Origin: Pseudomonas entomophila
Lineage (GTDB): Bacteria; Pseudomonadota; Gammaproteobacteria; Pseudomonadales; Pseudomonadaceae
Assembly: GCF_023277925.1 (NCBI RefSeq)
Contig: NZ_CP063832.1
Location: 930,001-994,000 of the forward strand
DNA length: 64,000 bases
Direction of reading: 5' to 3'
Both the position numbers and the translations under genes were made by a program. Positions 53,278 through 62,304 of the stretch are shown here, in pieces; position 1 is the stretch's first letter; the number at the start of each line of letters is the position of its first letter. The notes below the pieces were generated by a model that had not been told where the DNA came from, made no database searches, and saw nothing but the letters and a program-made list of their open reading frames with translations.

Positions 53278-55107
53278 CTACAAGTCGAACACCCAGGGAA
53301 CCATCAGTACGGTCACCAGCATGACCAGCAGCGTGAAGGGCACGCCAACCTTGACGAAGTCGGCGAAGCGATATTGGCCGGGGCCGAGCACCAGTGTATT
53401 GACCGGCGACGAGACCGGCGTCATGAACGCCGCCGATGCGGCCAGGGCTACGGTCATGGCAAAGGGGTAGGGCGACATGCCCAGTTGCTGGGCAGTGCTG
53501 ATCGCCACCGGGGCCATCAGCACAGCGGTGGCGGTATTGGAGATGAACAGGCCGATCAGCGCGGTGAGGGCGAACAGGCAGCCGAGGATCACGCCAGGGC
53601 CGGCGCCACCGAGCAGACCAACCAGCGCCCCGACCGCCAGGTCGATGCCGCCGGTCTTCTGCAGAGCCAAGGCGAAGGGCAGCATGCCAACGATCAGCAC
53701 CAGGCTCTGCCAGTGAATGGCGCGGTAGGCGCTGTTCATGTCGATGCAGCGGCCGGCCCCCATCAGCAGGCAGCCGATCAGCGCGGCGATGACGTTGGGT
53801 ACCAGGCCGCTGACCATCAGCCCGACCATCACCGCCAGGCTGATCAACGCGTAGGGCGCGCGGGCGCGTGCCGGCGCCACCTGGTCGATCTCGGCGGGCA
53901 GGCTGAGCACCAGGAAGTCGCGTGGCTTGCCTTGCAGTTGGCGTACCGCTTTCCAGGGGCCGATCACCAGCAGGGTGTCGCCCAGGCGCAGCTTTTCTTC
54001 CACCAGTTGCCCTTCGATGGCCACTTGGTCGCGGCGCAGGCCGACCACGTTGAGGTCGTAGCGGGTGCGGAAGGCCACGTCGAGAATGGTCTTGCCGATC
54101 AGTTGCGAGCCGGGCGGCAGCGAGATCTCGGCCATGCCCACTTCCTGGGACTGGTCGATGAAGTAAGCCGCCTTGAAGTGCAGCGGCTCGAGCAGCATGC
54201 CCTGGCATAGGCTGCGCAGGTCGTCGCGGTTGGCGAACAGGTCGAGCAGCAGGATGTCGCCTCGCTGCAGCAGTGTGCCGGAGTCGGCGGGGATCACCCG
54301 GGTGGTGAATTTGTGCTGGCGTTCGATCCCCACCACATTGGCGCCGTGACGGGTGCGCAGTTCCAGTTCGCCCAGGGTGTGGCCAATCAGCGGCGAGTGC
54401 GGGCGGATGCGCAGACGCCGCTCGCGACCACTGAGCTTGTAGTCCAGGACCAGGTCGAGCAGGGTGCGACGGGTCTCCACCCTACCATCCTTTCGCACCT
54501 CACCGTTGAGCCAGTGGCGAGTCAGCAGCATGTAGCCGATGCCCAGCACCAGCACCACCAGGCCGAAGGGGGTAAAGCTGAAGAAGTTGAAACCCTGTTC
54601 GCCGTGGCGTACCAGTTCACTGTGCACCACCACGTTCGGAGGCGTGGCCACGAGGCTGAGCATGCCGCTGATCAGGCCGGCGAAACTCAGGGGCATCATC
54701 AGGCGGCTGGGCGAGAGCTGCAGGCGCGCGGCGATGCTCAGCACCACCGGGATGAAAATGGCGACCACGCCGGTCGAACTCATCACCGAGCCAAGACCTG
54801 CCACCGCGAGCATCAGCAGCACCAATAGGCCGGTTTCGCTATTGCCTGCGCGCTCGCTCATCCACTCACCGATGCGGTAGGCGATGCCCGTGCGAACCAG
54901 GCCTTCACCGATCACGAACAATGCGGCAATCAGTACCACGTTGGGGTCGCTGAAACCGGCCAGTGCCTGTTCCACGGTAAGGATGCCAGACAGTGGGAGC
55001 GCGAGTATCACCAGCAGGGCGACCACATCCATGCGCGGGCGGTTGATGATGAACAGAAAGACGACAACGGCGAGCAGGCCTAGGACCCAGAGCAGCTCAT
55101 GGTTCAT
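53278..55107 (-). CDS. SLC13-type anion permease with RCK_C domains
   Basis: 609 residues. N-terminal transporter half starting [19 protein letters not shown], two central TrkA_C/RCK_C domains (about 205-370, with [11 protein letters not shown] and [12 protein letters not shown]), and a second membrane half carrying the [15 protein letters not shown] motif. Members move sulfate, dicarboxylates or similar anions. The substrate is not evident. Start ATG 55107. Confidence 0.85.
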   Translation of the reverse strand: MNHELLWVLGLLAVVVFLFIINRPRMDVVALLVILALPLSGILTVEQALAGFSDPNVVLIAALFVIGEGLVRTGIAYRIGEWMSERAGNSETGLLVLLMLAVAGLGSVMSSTGVVAIFIPVVLSIAARLQLSPSRLMMPLSFAGLISGMLSLVATPPNVVVHSELVRHGEQGFNFFSFTPFGLVVLVLGIGYMLLTRHWLNGEVRKDGRVETRRTLLDLVLDYKLSGRERRLRIRPHSPLIGHTLGELELRTRHGANVVGIERQHKFTTRVIPADSGTLLQRGDILLLDLFANRDDLRSLCQGMLLEPLHFKAAYFIDQSQEVGMAEISLPPGSQLIGKTILDVAFRTRYDLNVVGLRRDQVAIEGQLVEEKLRLGDTLLVIGPWKAVRQLQGKPRDFLVLSLPAEIDQVAPARARAPYALISLAVMVGLMVSGLVPNVIAALIGCLLMGAGRCIDMNSAYRAIHWQSLVLIVGMLPFALALQKTGGIDLAVGALVGLLGGAGPGVILGCLFALTALIGLFISNTATAVLMAPVAISTAQQLGMSPYPFAMTVALAASAAFMTPVSSPVNTLVLGPGQYRFADFVKVGVPFTLLVMLVTVLMVPWVFDL

Positions 55108-55407
55108 GGGGGGAGGGGGTTCCTTCACACGAGGGCACGAACGGTAATGGCACCAGTGTGGCAGCTTGGCGTGAAGGTGGTGTTGACGTGTTGCAGTATT
55201 TTGCCGGGGAACGGAGCGTGGGTTTGAAAGCGATGTGTCTCTTATGGGGACGGACTAGGCACGAACTCGGTGCCATTCATCGCGTCGACCACGGAACAAA
55301 CTTGATCCTTTGTCCAAGAGCGGCTTCAGCCGCGATCTCCCGCGTCACGGTGCCTGTATCGCGGCCAAAGCTGCTCCTACCCACGGGCTCGGCGCCCCGG
55401 TCCTGTA
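55108..55407. repeat. Intergenic region with a REP pair
   Basis: No gene is seen. At about 55318-55385, GAGCGGCTTCAGCCGCGATC and TCGCGGCCAAAGCTGCTCCTAC form an opposed REP pair of the GCGGCT-type. Confidence 0.65.
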
Positions 55408-55788
55408 TCAGTGACGGTGCTTGTGCTTGCGGTTGTTGTCGCCCATGTGGTTGCCGATGGCACCACCGGCCGCACCACCCAGACCTGCACCAATGGTCGA
55501 GCCATTGGAGCCACCCAGCTTGCCGCCGATCAGCGAGCCGCCGGCGGAGCCCAGGCCGCCACCAATGGCCGCCTCGGTGCGGTTGCCCTTGCGTGCACCC
55601 ACCGCGCTGCCGGCGGCGCCGCCCAGGCCGGCACCTATCGCAGCGCCGGTGCTGCCACCGATCTGTTTTCCGACGACGTTACCCAGTGCGCCGCCCAGGC
55701 CACCACCAATAGCTGCGGTACCGTCACCGGCGAAAGCGCCTTGGCACAGCAGCAGGCCGAGGGCGAGAGAAGGCAGAGTCAGACGCAT
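55408..55788 (-). CDS. Glycine-zipper envelope protein
   Basis: 126 residues: signal peptide (MRLTLPSLALGLLLCQGAFA) then almost continuous GxxxG/AxxxG repeats (GGGLGGALGNVVGKQIGG and similar, about six) and a basic His/Lys tail. Glycine-zipper proteins insert in or coat membranes. Neighbour of the His/Asp-rich lipoprotein gene, same strand. Confidence 0.75.
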   Translation of the reverse strand: MRLTLPSLALGLLLCQGAFAGDGTAAIGGGLGGALGNVVGKQIGGSTGAAIGAGLGGAAGSAVGARKGNRTEAAIGGGLGSAGGSLIGGKLGGSNGSTIGAGLGGAAGGAIGNHMGDNNRKHKHRH

Positions 55789-55861
55789 GTTATGAACCTC
55801 AGGGGGAGTCATCAGGGAATTTGCCGCACGGTCAGCGGCGAGTCAGGGATGCAAAGACGTT

Positions 55862-56047
55862 TCAGCGGTAGTAGCGGTCACGGTACTGGTGGTCATCGTC
55901 ATCGCGGTCACCCCTGTCATGGCGATGGTGGTGCCGGTGCTCACGGTCACGCCAGCCGTCATCGTCATCGTGGTAATGATGGCTGTAGCAGCCCCCAAGC
56001 AGCAGGAAGGCGGCAATCAGCGAGGCACTTGCGAGGCGCGAAGTCAT
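55862..56047 (-). CDS. His/Asp-rich small lipoprotein
   Basis: 61 residues. Lipobox LLGGC, so C20 is the acylated residue. The mature part is half His and Asp (9 His, 12 Asp in 42 residues), with runs HHYHDDDD and HRHHHRHD. This suggests metal binding in the envelope. Family unnamed; small proteins of this type occur across Pseudomonas. Confidence 0.65.
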   Translation of the reverse strand: MTSRLASASLIAAFLLLGGCYSHHYHDDDDGWRDREHRHHHRHDRGDRDDDDHQYRDRYYR

Positions 56048-56230
56048 GAAGTAGGTCCTTGATCCGAATAGGTTTACCGGATACGCGATCAGACCTGGGA
56101 TGATTCATTTGGTTCTTTGACGCACAAAATTTTGTTGTGACGTATTCATGTGGATCGTAAAGATGGAGGGCTCACTCTTCAGGCCTGCACGATGCTAGAG
56201 TCGCCTTCTTTTTTGTCCCGAGGATGGAAC

Positions 56231-56581
56231 ATGCGAGCGATTCTGCCGATCACCGTGGCGCTGCTGCTGGCGGGCTGTGCGTCATCTACCATGGAGGCGG
56301 CGCGCACTGGCACGCCGACCGCGCGGCTGGATTCGCACAAGACCCCGGACGTGGTCGCCCAATGCATCCAGTTCAGCTGGCAGGAAGAGTCGTCGTTTGG
56401 TGTCGATGCCAGCGGCTATCTGGAGGCGCGCAAGCAGGGCGGGTTTACGGTATATACCCGTGAAGCGGAATCGTTCGTCGATGTCTATGCACAGGCGGGT
56501 GGGACGCGGGTGGACTACTACGCCCAGCAGGATGATGGCATGGCATTGCGCCGGCGGGCCGCGGCCGCGACCTGCCTGTAA
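56231..56581 (+). CDS. Lipoprotein, hypothetical
   Basis: 116 residues with signal MRAILPITVALLLAGCAS, acylated at C16. The mature part QFSWQEESSFGVDASGYLEA resembles small periplasmic beta proteins. GAGGAT precedes the ATG at 56231. Function unknown. Confidence 0.7.
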   Translation: MRAILPITVALLLAGCASSTMEAARTGTPTARLDSHKTPDVVAQCIQFSWQEESSFGVDASGYLEARKQGGFTVYTREAESFVDVYAQAGGTRVDYYAQQDDGMALRRRAAAATCL

Positions 56582-56624
56582 TGATGGGCAAGGCCAGCCC
56601 CCACTTCCATGGGAGATTGTTGCC

Positions 56625-56700
56625 CGGCCTACTGTAGTAGCGGCTTCAGCCGCGATGAAGGCACCGCGGTGTCGGGCACTGGTTTCGCGGGTGAGTGGTT
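56625..56700. repeat. REP unit (GCGGCTGAAGCCGC type) plus weak partner
   Basis: GTAGCGGCTTCAGCCGCGATG followed by a weakly matching inverted part near 56690. Confidence 0.55.
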
Positions 56701-56759
56701 GTAAGGCGATTCACCGGCGGCTAACGTGGCGTCACGCCATCAAGCCAAGGAAGGACCGC

Positions 56760-57581
56760 ATGAGCCGTTCACTTGAACTCAACCGCGCCAGCTGGGACGA
56801 ACGAGCCCCGCTGCACGCCGCGTCAAAGGACTATGAGGTCGAGCGTTTCGTCAGCCACCCAGGGTATCTCTCCGAAGTGGTACGTTTCGACCTGCCTCGG
56901 TTGGGCGACATCCGTGGCTTGCGCGCGGTGCATCTGCAATGCCATATCGGTACCGATACCTTGTCACTGGCTCGTCTGGGTGCCCAGGTCAGTGGGCTGG
57001 ATTTTTCAGAGGCCTCATTGCACCAGGCGCGGCAACTCGCCGAGCGCGCCGGGGCACGCATCGACTACGTACAAGCGGAGGTCTACCGGGCGGCCGAAGT
57101 GCTGCAGGCGGGCAGTTTCGACCTGGTCTACACCGGTATCGGCGCCCTGTGCTGGCTTCCCAGCATCGAGCGCTGGGCACGCACCGTGGCGGCGTTGTTG
57201 AAGCCTGGCGGGCAACTGTTCCTGCGTGATGGCCATCCGATGCTGATGGCCGTCAACGAAGACTATCAGGATCGCCTGCAACTGGATTACCCGTACTTCG
57301 AGCGGGAAGCACCGACGATCTGGCACAGCGACCAGACCTACGTCGACACCGACCAGGCCCTGACCCATACCGAAACCCATGAGTGGAATCACGGCCTGGG
57401 CGAGGTCATCAGCGCCTTGTTGGCCAACGGCCTGCGGATAGTCGGCCTGGAAGAACACCAGAGCATCCCTTGGGAGGCTTTGCCCGGGCAGATGGCGCTC
57501 GGAGCCGACGGCGAATGGCGCCTGTGCGAAGCACCCTGGCGCCTGCCGCTGAGTTACACGCTGCAGGCGCTCAAGGCCTGA
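56760..57581 (+). CDS. Class I SAM-dependent methyltransferase
   Basis: 273 residues. Motif I (VHLQCHIGTDTLSLARLGAQ) and the next strand-loop VSGLDFSEASLHQAR are characteristic. No substrate clue. AAGGAAGG lies just before the ATG at 56760. Convergent with the SDR gene. Confidence 0.82.
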   Translation: MSRSLELNRASWDERAPLHAASKDYEVERFVSHPGYLSEVVRFDLPRLGDIRGLRAVHLQCHIGTDTLSLARLGAQVSGLDFSEASLHQARQLAERAGARIDYVQAEVYRAAEVLQAGSFDLVYTGIGALCWLPSIERWARTVAALLKPGGQLFLRDGHPMLMAVNEDYQDRLQLDYPYFEREAPTIWHSDQTYVDTDQALTHTETHEWNHGLGEVISALLANGLRIVGLEEHQSIPWEALPGQMALGADGEWRLCEAPWRLPLSYTLQALKA

Positions 57582-57584
57582 ACA

Positions 57585-58352
57585 TCAGGACAGGAAGCCA
57601 CCGTCGACATTGAGTGCGGTACCGGTGGTGTAGCTTGACGCGTCGCTGGCCAGGTACAGCACCGCGCCGGCCATCTCGCTCGGGTCGGCCACGCGTTTGA
57701 GCGGGATCTGCTGCAAGGCGGCATTGCGGATGCTGTCGTTCTTGACCAGCGCCGAGGCGAACTTGGTGTCGGTCAGGCCCGGCAGCAAAGCGTTGCAGCG
57801 GATGCCGAACTGCGCGCACTCCTTGGCGAAGACCTTGGTCATGTTGATCACCGCGGCCTTGGTCACCGAATAGATACCTTGGAACAGCCCTGGCGAGACA
57901 CCGTTGATCGACGCGACATTGATGATGCTGCCGCCCCCATGCTCGCGCATCAGTTTGCCGGCTTCGACCGACATGAAGAAGTAGCCGCGAATGTTTACAT
58001 CGACGGTCTTCTGGAACGCGCCCAGGTCGGTGTCCAGCACATTGCAGAACTGCGGGTTGGTGGCCGCATTGTTGACCAGGATGTCCAGGCGCCCGAATTG
58101 CTCGCGGATGCCGGCGAACACCTGCCGGATCTGTTCCATCTCACCGATGTGGCAAGCCACTGCGGTGGCCTTGCCGCCCGCGGCGATGATCGCCTCGGCC
58201 ACCTGCTGGCAGCCTTCGAGCTTGCGGCTCGAGACGATCACATGGGCACCCTGCTGGGCCAGCAGATGGGCGATGGCCTCGCCGATGCCACGGCTGGCGC
58301 CGGAGACGAAGGCAATCTTGCCGTCGAGGTCGAACAGGTGGGTCTTGGACAT
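57585..58352 (-). CDS. SDR family oxidoreductase
   Basis: 255 residues. NAD(P) loop GASRGIGE, NNAATN, the active-site pair YSVTK and catalytic Ser in NVASINGVS. A classical SDR like those acting on 3-oxoacyl or fatty-alcohol-type substrates. Lies 27 bases downstream of the phosphotransferase gene, same strand. Confidence 0.87.
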   Translation of the reverse strand: MSKTHLFDLDGKIAFVSGASRGIGEAIAHLLAQQGAHVIVSSRKLEGCQQVAEAIIAAGGKATAVACHIGEMEQIRQVFAGIREQFGRLDILVNNAATNPQFCNVLDTDLGAFQKTVDVNIRGYFFMSVEAGKLMREHGGGSIINVASINGVSPGLFQGIYSVTKAAVINMTKVFAKECAQFGIRCNALLPGLTDTKFASALVKNDSIRNAALQQIPLKRVADPSEMAGAVLYLASDASSYTTGTALNVDGGFLS

Positions 58353-58379
58353 GCCGGGATTCCTTGTTGTCTGCCGGTG

Positions 58380-59447
58380 TTACAGGCTGGATTTGTCGAT
58401 CAGTTGCAGGCTCATGTGCTCCAGCAGCCGGTTCATGTGGATGAACTGGGCGAAGCGCTTATCCTGGGTCTGGCCGTGGAAGAAGCGGTAGTAGATCTGC
58501 TGAACGATGCCGGCCAGGCGGAACAGGCCATAGCAGTAATAGAAGTCGAAGTTGTCGATGCGGATGCCGGCGCGCTCGGCGTAGTAATCGACGAACTGCC
58601 GGCGGGTAAGCATGCCGGGTGCGTTGCTGGGCTGGCGGCGCATCAATTGCACGGGGGCCGGGTCGCTTGCCTCGATCCAGTAAGCGAGGCTGTTGCCCAG
58701 GTCCATCAACGGGTCGCCGATAGTGGCCATTTCCCAGTCCAGCACACCGATGATGCGCATGGGGTTGTCGCTGTCGAGGATGACATTGTCGAAGCGGTAG
58801 TCGTTGTGCACGATGCCAGGGCGAGGGTGGTCGGCGGGCATTTTCTCACGCAGCCAGGCGATTACTTTCTCCCAGCGTGGCGCGTCGGGGGTCAGCGCCT
58901 TTTCGTAGCGGCTGGCCCAGCCCTCGATCTGGCGACGTACATAGCCTTCCGGCTTGCCCAGGTCGGCCAGGCCGCAGGCGGTGTAGTCCACCTGGTGCAG
59001 TTCGACCAGGCGATCAATGAAGCTCTTGCACAGGGCTTCGGTGCGGGTGGCGTCGAGGTCGAGTTCAGCGGGAATGTCCGAGCGCAGAATGATGCCCTTG
59101 ACCCGCTCCATCACATAGAACTCGCCGCCGATCAGCGCTTCGTCGGTGCAGTGCGCATAGGCTTTCGGGCAGTAGGGGAAGCCTTCGTTGAGCTGGTTGA
59201 GGATGCGAAACTCGCGGCCCATGTCGTGGGCCGACTTGGCCTTGTGGCCGAACGGCGGGCGACGCAGGACGAACTCCTTGCCCGGGTAGGCCACCAGGTA
59301 GGTGAGGTTGGAGGCGCCGCCAGGGAACTGGCTGATCGTCGGTATACCTTCCAGGCCTGGAATGTGATCCTTGAGGTACGGATCGATGACGACGGCATCG
59401 AGTTCTTCGCCGGGGCGGACCTGGGTGGACTGGTCGGTGAGCGTCAT
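58380..59447 (-). CDS. Phosphotransferase family protein (ACAD10/11 N-domain type)
   Basis: 355 residues. Kinase-like catalytic loop HNDYRFDNVI and the metal-binding DWEMATIGDPLMDLG. Homologous domains fused to acyl-CoA dehydrogenases (ACAD10/11) phosphorylate 4-hydroxyacyl-CoAs. The neighbouring SDR and SCP2 genes support a role in lipid or CoA-ester metabolism. Confidence 0.82.
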   Translation of the reverse strand: MTLTDQSTQVRPGEELDAVVIDPYLKDHIPGLEGIPTISQFPGGASNLTYLVAYPGKEFVLRRPPFGHKAKSAHDMGREFRILNQLNEGFPYCPKAYAHCTDEALIGGEFYVMERVKGIILRSDIPAELDLDATRTEALCKSFIDRLVELHQVDYTACGLADLGKPEGYVRRQIEGWASRYEKALTPDAPRWEKVIAWLREKMPADHPRPGIVHNDYRFDNVILDSDNPMRIIGVLDWEMATIGDPLMDLGNSLAYWIEASDPAPVQLMRRQPSNAPGMLTRRQFVDYYAERAGIRIDNFDFYYCYGLFRLAGIVQQIYYRFFHGQTQDKRFAQFIHMNRLLEHMSLQLIDKSSL

Positions 59448-59587
59448 GCGATTTCCTTATGATCGGTAGCAAGGACTATTGGTTAATCTAATTTCCTGAA
59501 GCAGTTGGTACAAGCGTGCCAGGCCGTTATAGGCCAGGTTGTTGCACGACGATCAATGGCCCTGATGGCCCGATCATTTTCGTGCGC

Positions 59588-59628
59588 AAAAAAAAACCGA
59601 AGCGCGTCGGCTTCGGTTTTTTCTTTTA
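59588..59628 (-). terminator. Terminator downstream of the SCP2 gene
   Basis: AAAAAACCGAAGC, short loop, GCTTCGGTTTTTTC between the SCP2 and phosphotransferase genes. Confidence 0.85.
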
Positions 59629-59644
59629 CGATACGCCCTGGCGA

Positions 59645-59962
59645 TCAGGCCGGGAACAGCTCGCTGAGCTTCATCGACAGCATCATGTCGCCTTCGACGC
59701 GCAGCTTGCCGCCCATGAAGGCCTGCATGCCGTCGGTTTCACCGCTGACGATGCCCTTCAGCGTCTCGCTGTCCAGTACCAGGGTGCAGTTGGCGTCGGC
59801 GTTCTCGCCTTCCTGGATCTCGCAGGTGCCATCCTTGACGAGCAGTGCGTAGTGCTTGTCTTCATCGGTGATGTTGAAGCCGAACACCAGGTCCAGGCCG
59901 GCGGCCGCTGCAGGGTTGAATTTTGCCTTCATCGCCTCGACGGCTTTAGCTACATCGCTCAT
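59645..59962 (-). CDS. SCP2 sterol-binding domain protein
   Basis: 105 residues, one SCP2 domain: FNITDEDKHYALLVKDGTC and GKLRVEGDMMLSMKLSELFP. Such proteins carry fatty acyl or sterol-like lipids. Start at ATG 59962; the upstream 14 codons are not part of the domain. Confidence 0.88.
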   Translation of the reverse strand: MSDVAKAVEAMKAKFNPAAAAGLDLVFGFNITDEDKHYALLVKDGTCEIQEGENADANCTLVLDSETLKGIVSGETDGMQAFMGGKLRVEGDMMLSMKLSELFPA

Positions 59963-60016
59963 GGTGTATTCCTTGTTAAGTGATATTCGCGTCCGCAGGG
60001 ACACAACAGACCGGGC

Positions 60017-60730
60017 TCATCGATAGGTGATGAGCTCCGGCGCCCGCAACAGCTGCACATGGGCTTGGCTGTTGAAGGAAGCCAGTGCCACGTCGCGGCC
60101 TCGGAATTTCAGGTGGCTGAGCGACGTGTTGATGATCTGCCAGTTCAGGTTGAAGGCCTGCGCCGGCGTGACTCCGGTAACCAGGTGGAGCAGGGCGGCA
60201 ATGGTGCCGCCCGAGGTGAACAGGGCAATGTTGTCGCCACTGGCGGCGCTTGCAAGCAAACGACGAAGGCCGTCGCCGACCCGGTCCATGAAGGCCTGCC
60301 AGGTTTCCAGATGGTCAACGTGGTTGTACTCGCCGTCATGCCAGCGCTGTACCATCAGCGCGAACAGGCGCTGGAACTCGCTGCGATGCTGCGTGCCATT
60401 ACGCAGGATGTGCAGCGCCTCGGGTTCGTCGGGCAACAGTCCCGGGAGCAGGGCGCGGATGACGCCGTCGGCGTCGAACTCGTTGAAGGCGGCATCGGTT
60501 TCTACGGCCGGTACCGGGCTACCGCTTTGCTGCAGTGCCTGGAGTGCCAGCCGGGCTGTGTCCTGCTGGCGACGCAAGGTGCCAGCGACGCAGCGATCCA
60601 GACGCAGCCCCAGCTGGGCGAGGTGCTCACCTAGGGCTTGGCTCTGGCGCTCACCCACGGGCGAGAGGACGTCGTAGTCGTCGGCACCGAAGGAGGCTTG
60701 GCCATGTCGGATCAGGTAGAGGTTGCCCAC
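60017..60730 (-). CDS. Histidine phosphatase family protein
   Basis: 237 residues with the phosphohistidine motif LIRHGQA at 6-12 and a later FTSGGTIAALLHL. Acts on an unknown phosphoester. Start is a GTG at 60730 (VGNLYLIRHGQ). First gene of the SCP2 group. A repeated CGTTTGAA pair lies 77 bases upstream. Confidence 0.85.
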   Translation of the reverse strand: MGNLYLIRHGQASFGADDYDVLSPVGERQSQALGEHLAQLGLRLDRCVAGTLRRQQDTARLALQALQQSGSPVPAVETDAAFNEFDADGVIRALLPGLLPDEPEALHILRNGTQHRSEFQRLFALMVQRWHDGEYNHVDHLETWQAFMDRVGDGLRRLLASAASGDNIALFTSGGTIAALLHLVTGVTPAQAFNLNWQIINTSLSHLKFRGRDVALASFNSQAHVQLLRAPELITYR

Positions 60731-60807
60731 GAGGTAGTCCGGCCCGGTTGGAGGTTGCTGCGAGGTTAGGATGCCCTAGGCAGGCTGTCAACGAAAAAAC
60801 ATACAAG

Positions 60808-60828
60808 CGTTTGAAAAGGTCGTTTGAA
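60808..60828. promoter_or_regulatory. Direct repeat CGTTTGAA (13-base period)
   Basis: Copies at 60808-60815 and 60821-60828, in the divergent region between the histidine-phosphatase gene and sohB. Two half-sites on nearly the same face suggest a regulator site; the owner is unknown. Confidence 0.3.
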
Positions 60829-60930
60829 CTGTGTTGCCAGCGTTTTCCCTAGCTGGCAGCCGCTCATGCGCACCGGTATGCTTGCAAGCATTTCGCGCCC
60901 CTCGTGGCGCTGGTCTATCAAGGAGTCAAT

Positions 60931-61947
60931 GTGGAGTTTCTTGCCGAATACGCAAGCTTTCTCGCCAAAACCGCCACGCTGGTGATCGCCATGCTGGTCG
61001 TACTGTCGGCCATCGCCGGGCTGCGCGGCAAGGGTAAGCGCAAGCCGGGCGGGCAGTTGCAGGTCACTCGTCTCAACGAGTTCTACAAGGAACTGCGCGA
61101 GCGCCTGGAGTCGGGCCTGCTCGACAAGGCCCAGCTCAAGGCCCTGCGCAAGCAGCAGGCCAAGGCGGAAAAACAGCAGAAGAAAAAGCCCGAGGACAAG
61201 CGCCGGGTGTTCGTTCTCGATTTCGATGGCGACATCAAGGCATCGGCCACCGAGAGCCTGCGCAATGAAATCACCGCGTTGCTCACCCTGGCTACCCCGC
61301 AGGATGAAGTGGTGTTGCGTCTCGAGAGTGGCGGTGGACTGGTGCACAGTTATGGCTTGGCAGCCTCGCAGTTGGCGCGCATCCGTGAGGCCGGTATTCC
61401 GTTGACCATCTGCATCGACAAGGTGGCGGCCAGCGGCGGTTACATGATGGCCTGCATCGGCGAGAAGATCGTCAGCGCCCCCTTCGCGGTGCTGGGCTCG
61501 ATCGGTGTGGTGGCGCAGATGCCCAACGTCAACCGCCTGCTGAAAAAGCACGACATCGATTTCGAGGTGCTCACGGCGGGTGAGTACAAGCGCACCCTGA
61601 CCGTATTCGGCGAAAACACCGACAAGGGGCGAGAGAAATTCCAGGAAGACCTAGACATCACTCACCAACTGTTCAAGGACTTCGTTGCCCGCTACCGCCC
61701 ACAGTTGCATATCGACGAAGTGGCCACTGGTGAAGTGTGGCTGGGTATCGCCGCGTTGAATCGCCAGTTGGTTGACGAGTTGGGCACCAGTGACGAGTAC
61801 CTGAGCCAGCGTGCCCGCGAGGCCAACCTGTTCCACTTGCGCTTTGCGGAGCGCAAGACCTTGCAGGAGCGCATTGGTGTAGCGGCCAGTGGCGCGGTGG
61901 AGAATACTCTGGTCGGTTTGTGGAGCAAACTCGGGCGTTTGCGCTAA
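60931..61947 (+). CDS. sohB: Inner-membrane serine protease SohB (signal peptide peptidase family)
   Basis: 338 residues from GTG (VEFLAEYASFLAKTATL) with AAGGAG upstream. One N-terminal membrane anchor, a charged coiled-coil segment, then the S49 domain: catalytic Ser in KVAASGGYMMAC and Lys in AGEYKRTLTVFGEN. S49 peptidases degrade membrane-associated peptides. An overlapping ATG two bases earlier is out of frame. Confidence 0.93.
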   Translation: MEFLAEYASFLAKTATLVIAMLVVLSAIAGLRGKGKRKPGGQLQVTRLNEFYKELRERLESGLLDKAQLKALRKQQAKAEKQQKKKPEDKRRVFVLDFDGDIKASATESLRNEITALLTLATPQDEVVLRLESGGGLVHSYGLAASQLARIREAGIPLTICIDKVAASGGYMMACIGEKIVSAPFAVLGSIGVVAQMPNVNRLLKKHDIDFEVLTAGEYKRTLTVFGENTDKGREKFQEDLDITHQLFKDFVARYRPQLHIDEVATGEVWLGIAALNRQLVDELGTSDEYLSQRAREANLFHLRFAERKTLQERIGVAASGAVENTLVGLWSKLGRLR

Positions 61948-61985
61948 CACCTTGAACCCCTTGAAGATTTTTTTCATAAAGGGGG

Positions 61986-62014
61986 TTGCAAGGGGAATCG
62001 AATGCCGACATAAT
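61986..62014 (+). promoter_or_regulatory. Possible sigma-70 promoter of tRNA-Cys
   Basis: TTGCAA (61986-61991), 17-base spacer, CATAAT (62009-62014), about 80 bases before the tRNA, which would leave a long leader. Confidence 0.45.
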
Positions 62015-62091
62015 GGCGTCCATCGAAACGCAGCTGACTTGAAAAAGCCCAGCGGTTTCAAGGGGATAGCGAAAGCTTACTCCGACTTTGA

Positions 62092-62165
62092 GGCCGAGTA
62101 GCAAAGTGGTTATGCTCCGGATTGCAAATCCGTCTACGCCGGTTCGATTCCGACCTCGGCCTCCA
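62092..62165 (+). tRNA. tRNA-Cys (anticodon GCA)
   Basis: 74 bases including the encoded CCA. Acceptor GGCCGAG pairs with CTCGGCC; anticodon loop ATTGCAAAT in the stem CCGGATT/AATCCG; T loop GGTTCGATTCC. A terminator and an integrase gene follow, so this is likely an integration site. Confidence 0.95.
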
Positions 62166-62171
62166 CCATTC

Positions 62172-62209
62172 GAAAGCCCCGCAATCATTGAGGTTGCGGG
62201 GCTTTTTTC
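62172..62209 (+). terminator. Terminator after tRNA-Cys
   Basis: AAAGCCCCGCAA, TCATTGA loop, TTGCGGGGCTTTTTTC. Confidence 0.9.
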
Positions 62210-62240
62210 ATGCCTGCGGATTGTCCATGGACGCCCGGTT

Positions 62241-62258
62241 TGGGACAAATATGGGACA
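62241..62258 (+). promoter_or_regulatory. Possible integrase arm sites (TGGGACA direct repeat)
   Basis: TGGGACA occurs at 62241-62247 and 62252-62258, an 11-base period close to one helical turn, between the tRNA and the integrase start. Confidence 0.4.
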
Positions 62259-62304
62259 CCGAAGGAAATTGCGTGCCCCACAAGCCCCCGGCAGAATCCG
62301 CAGC

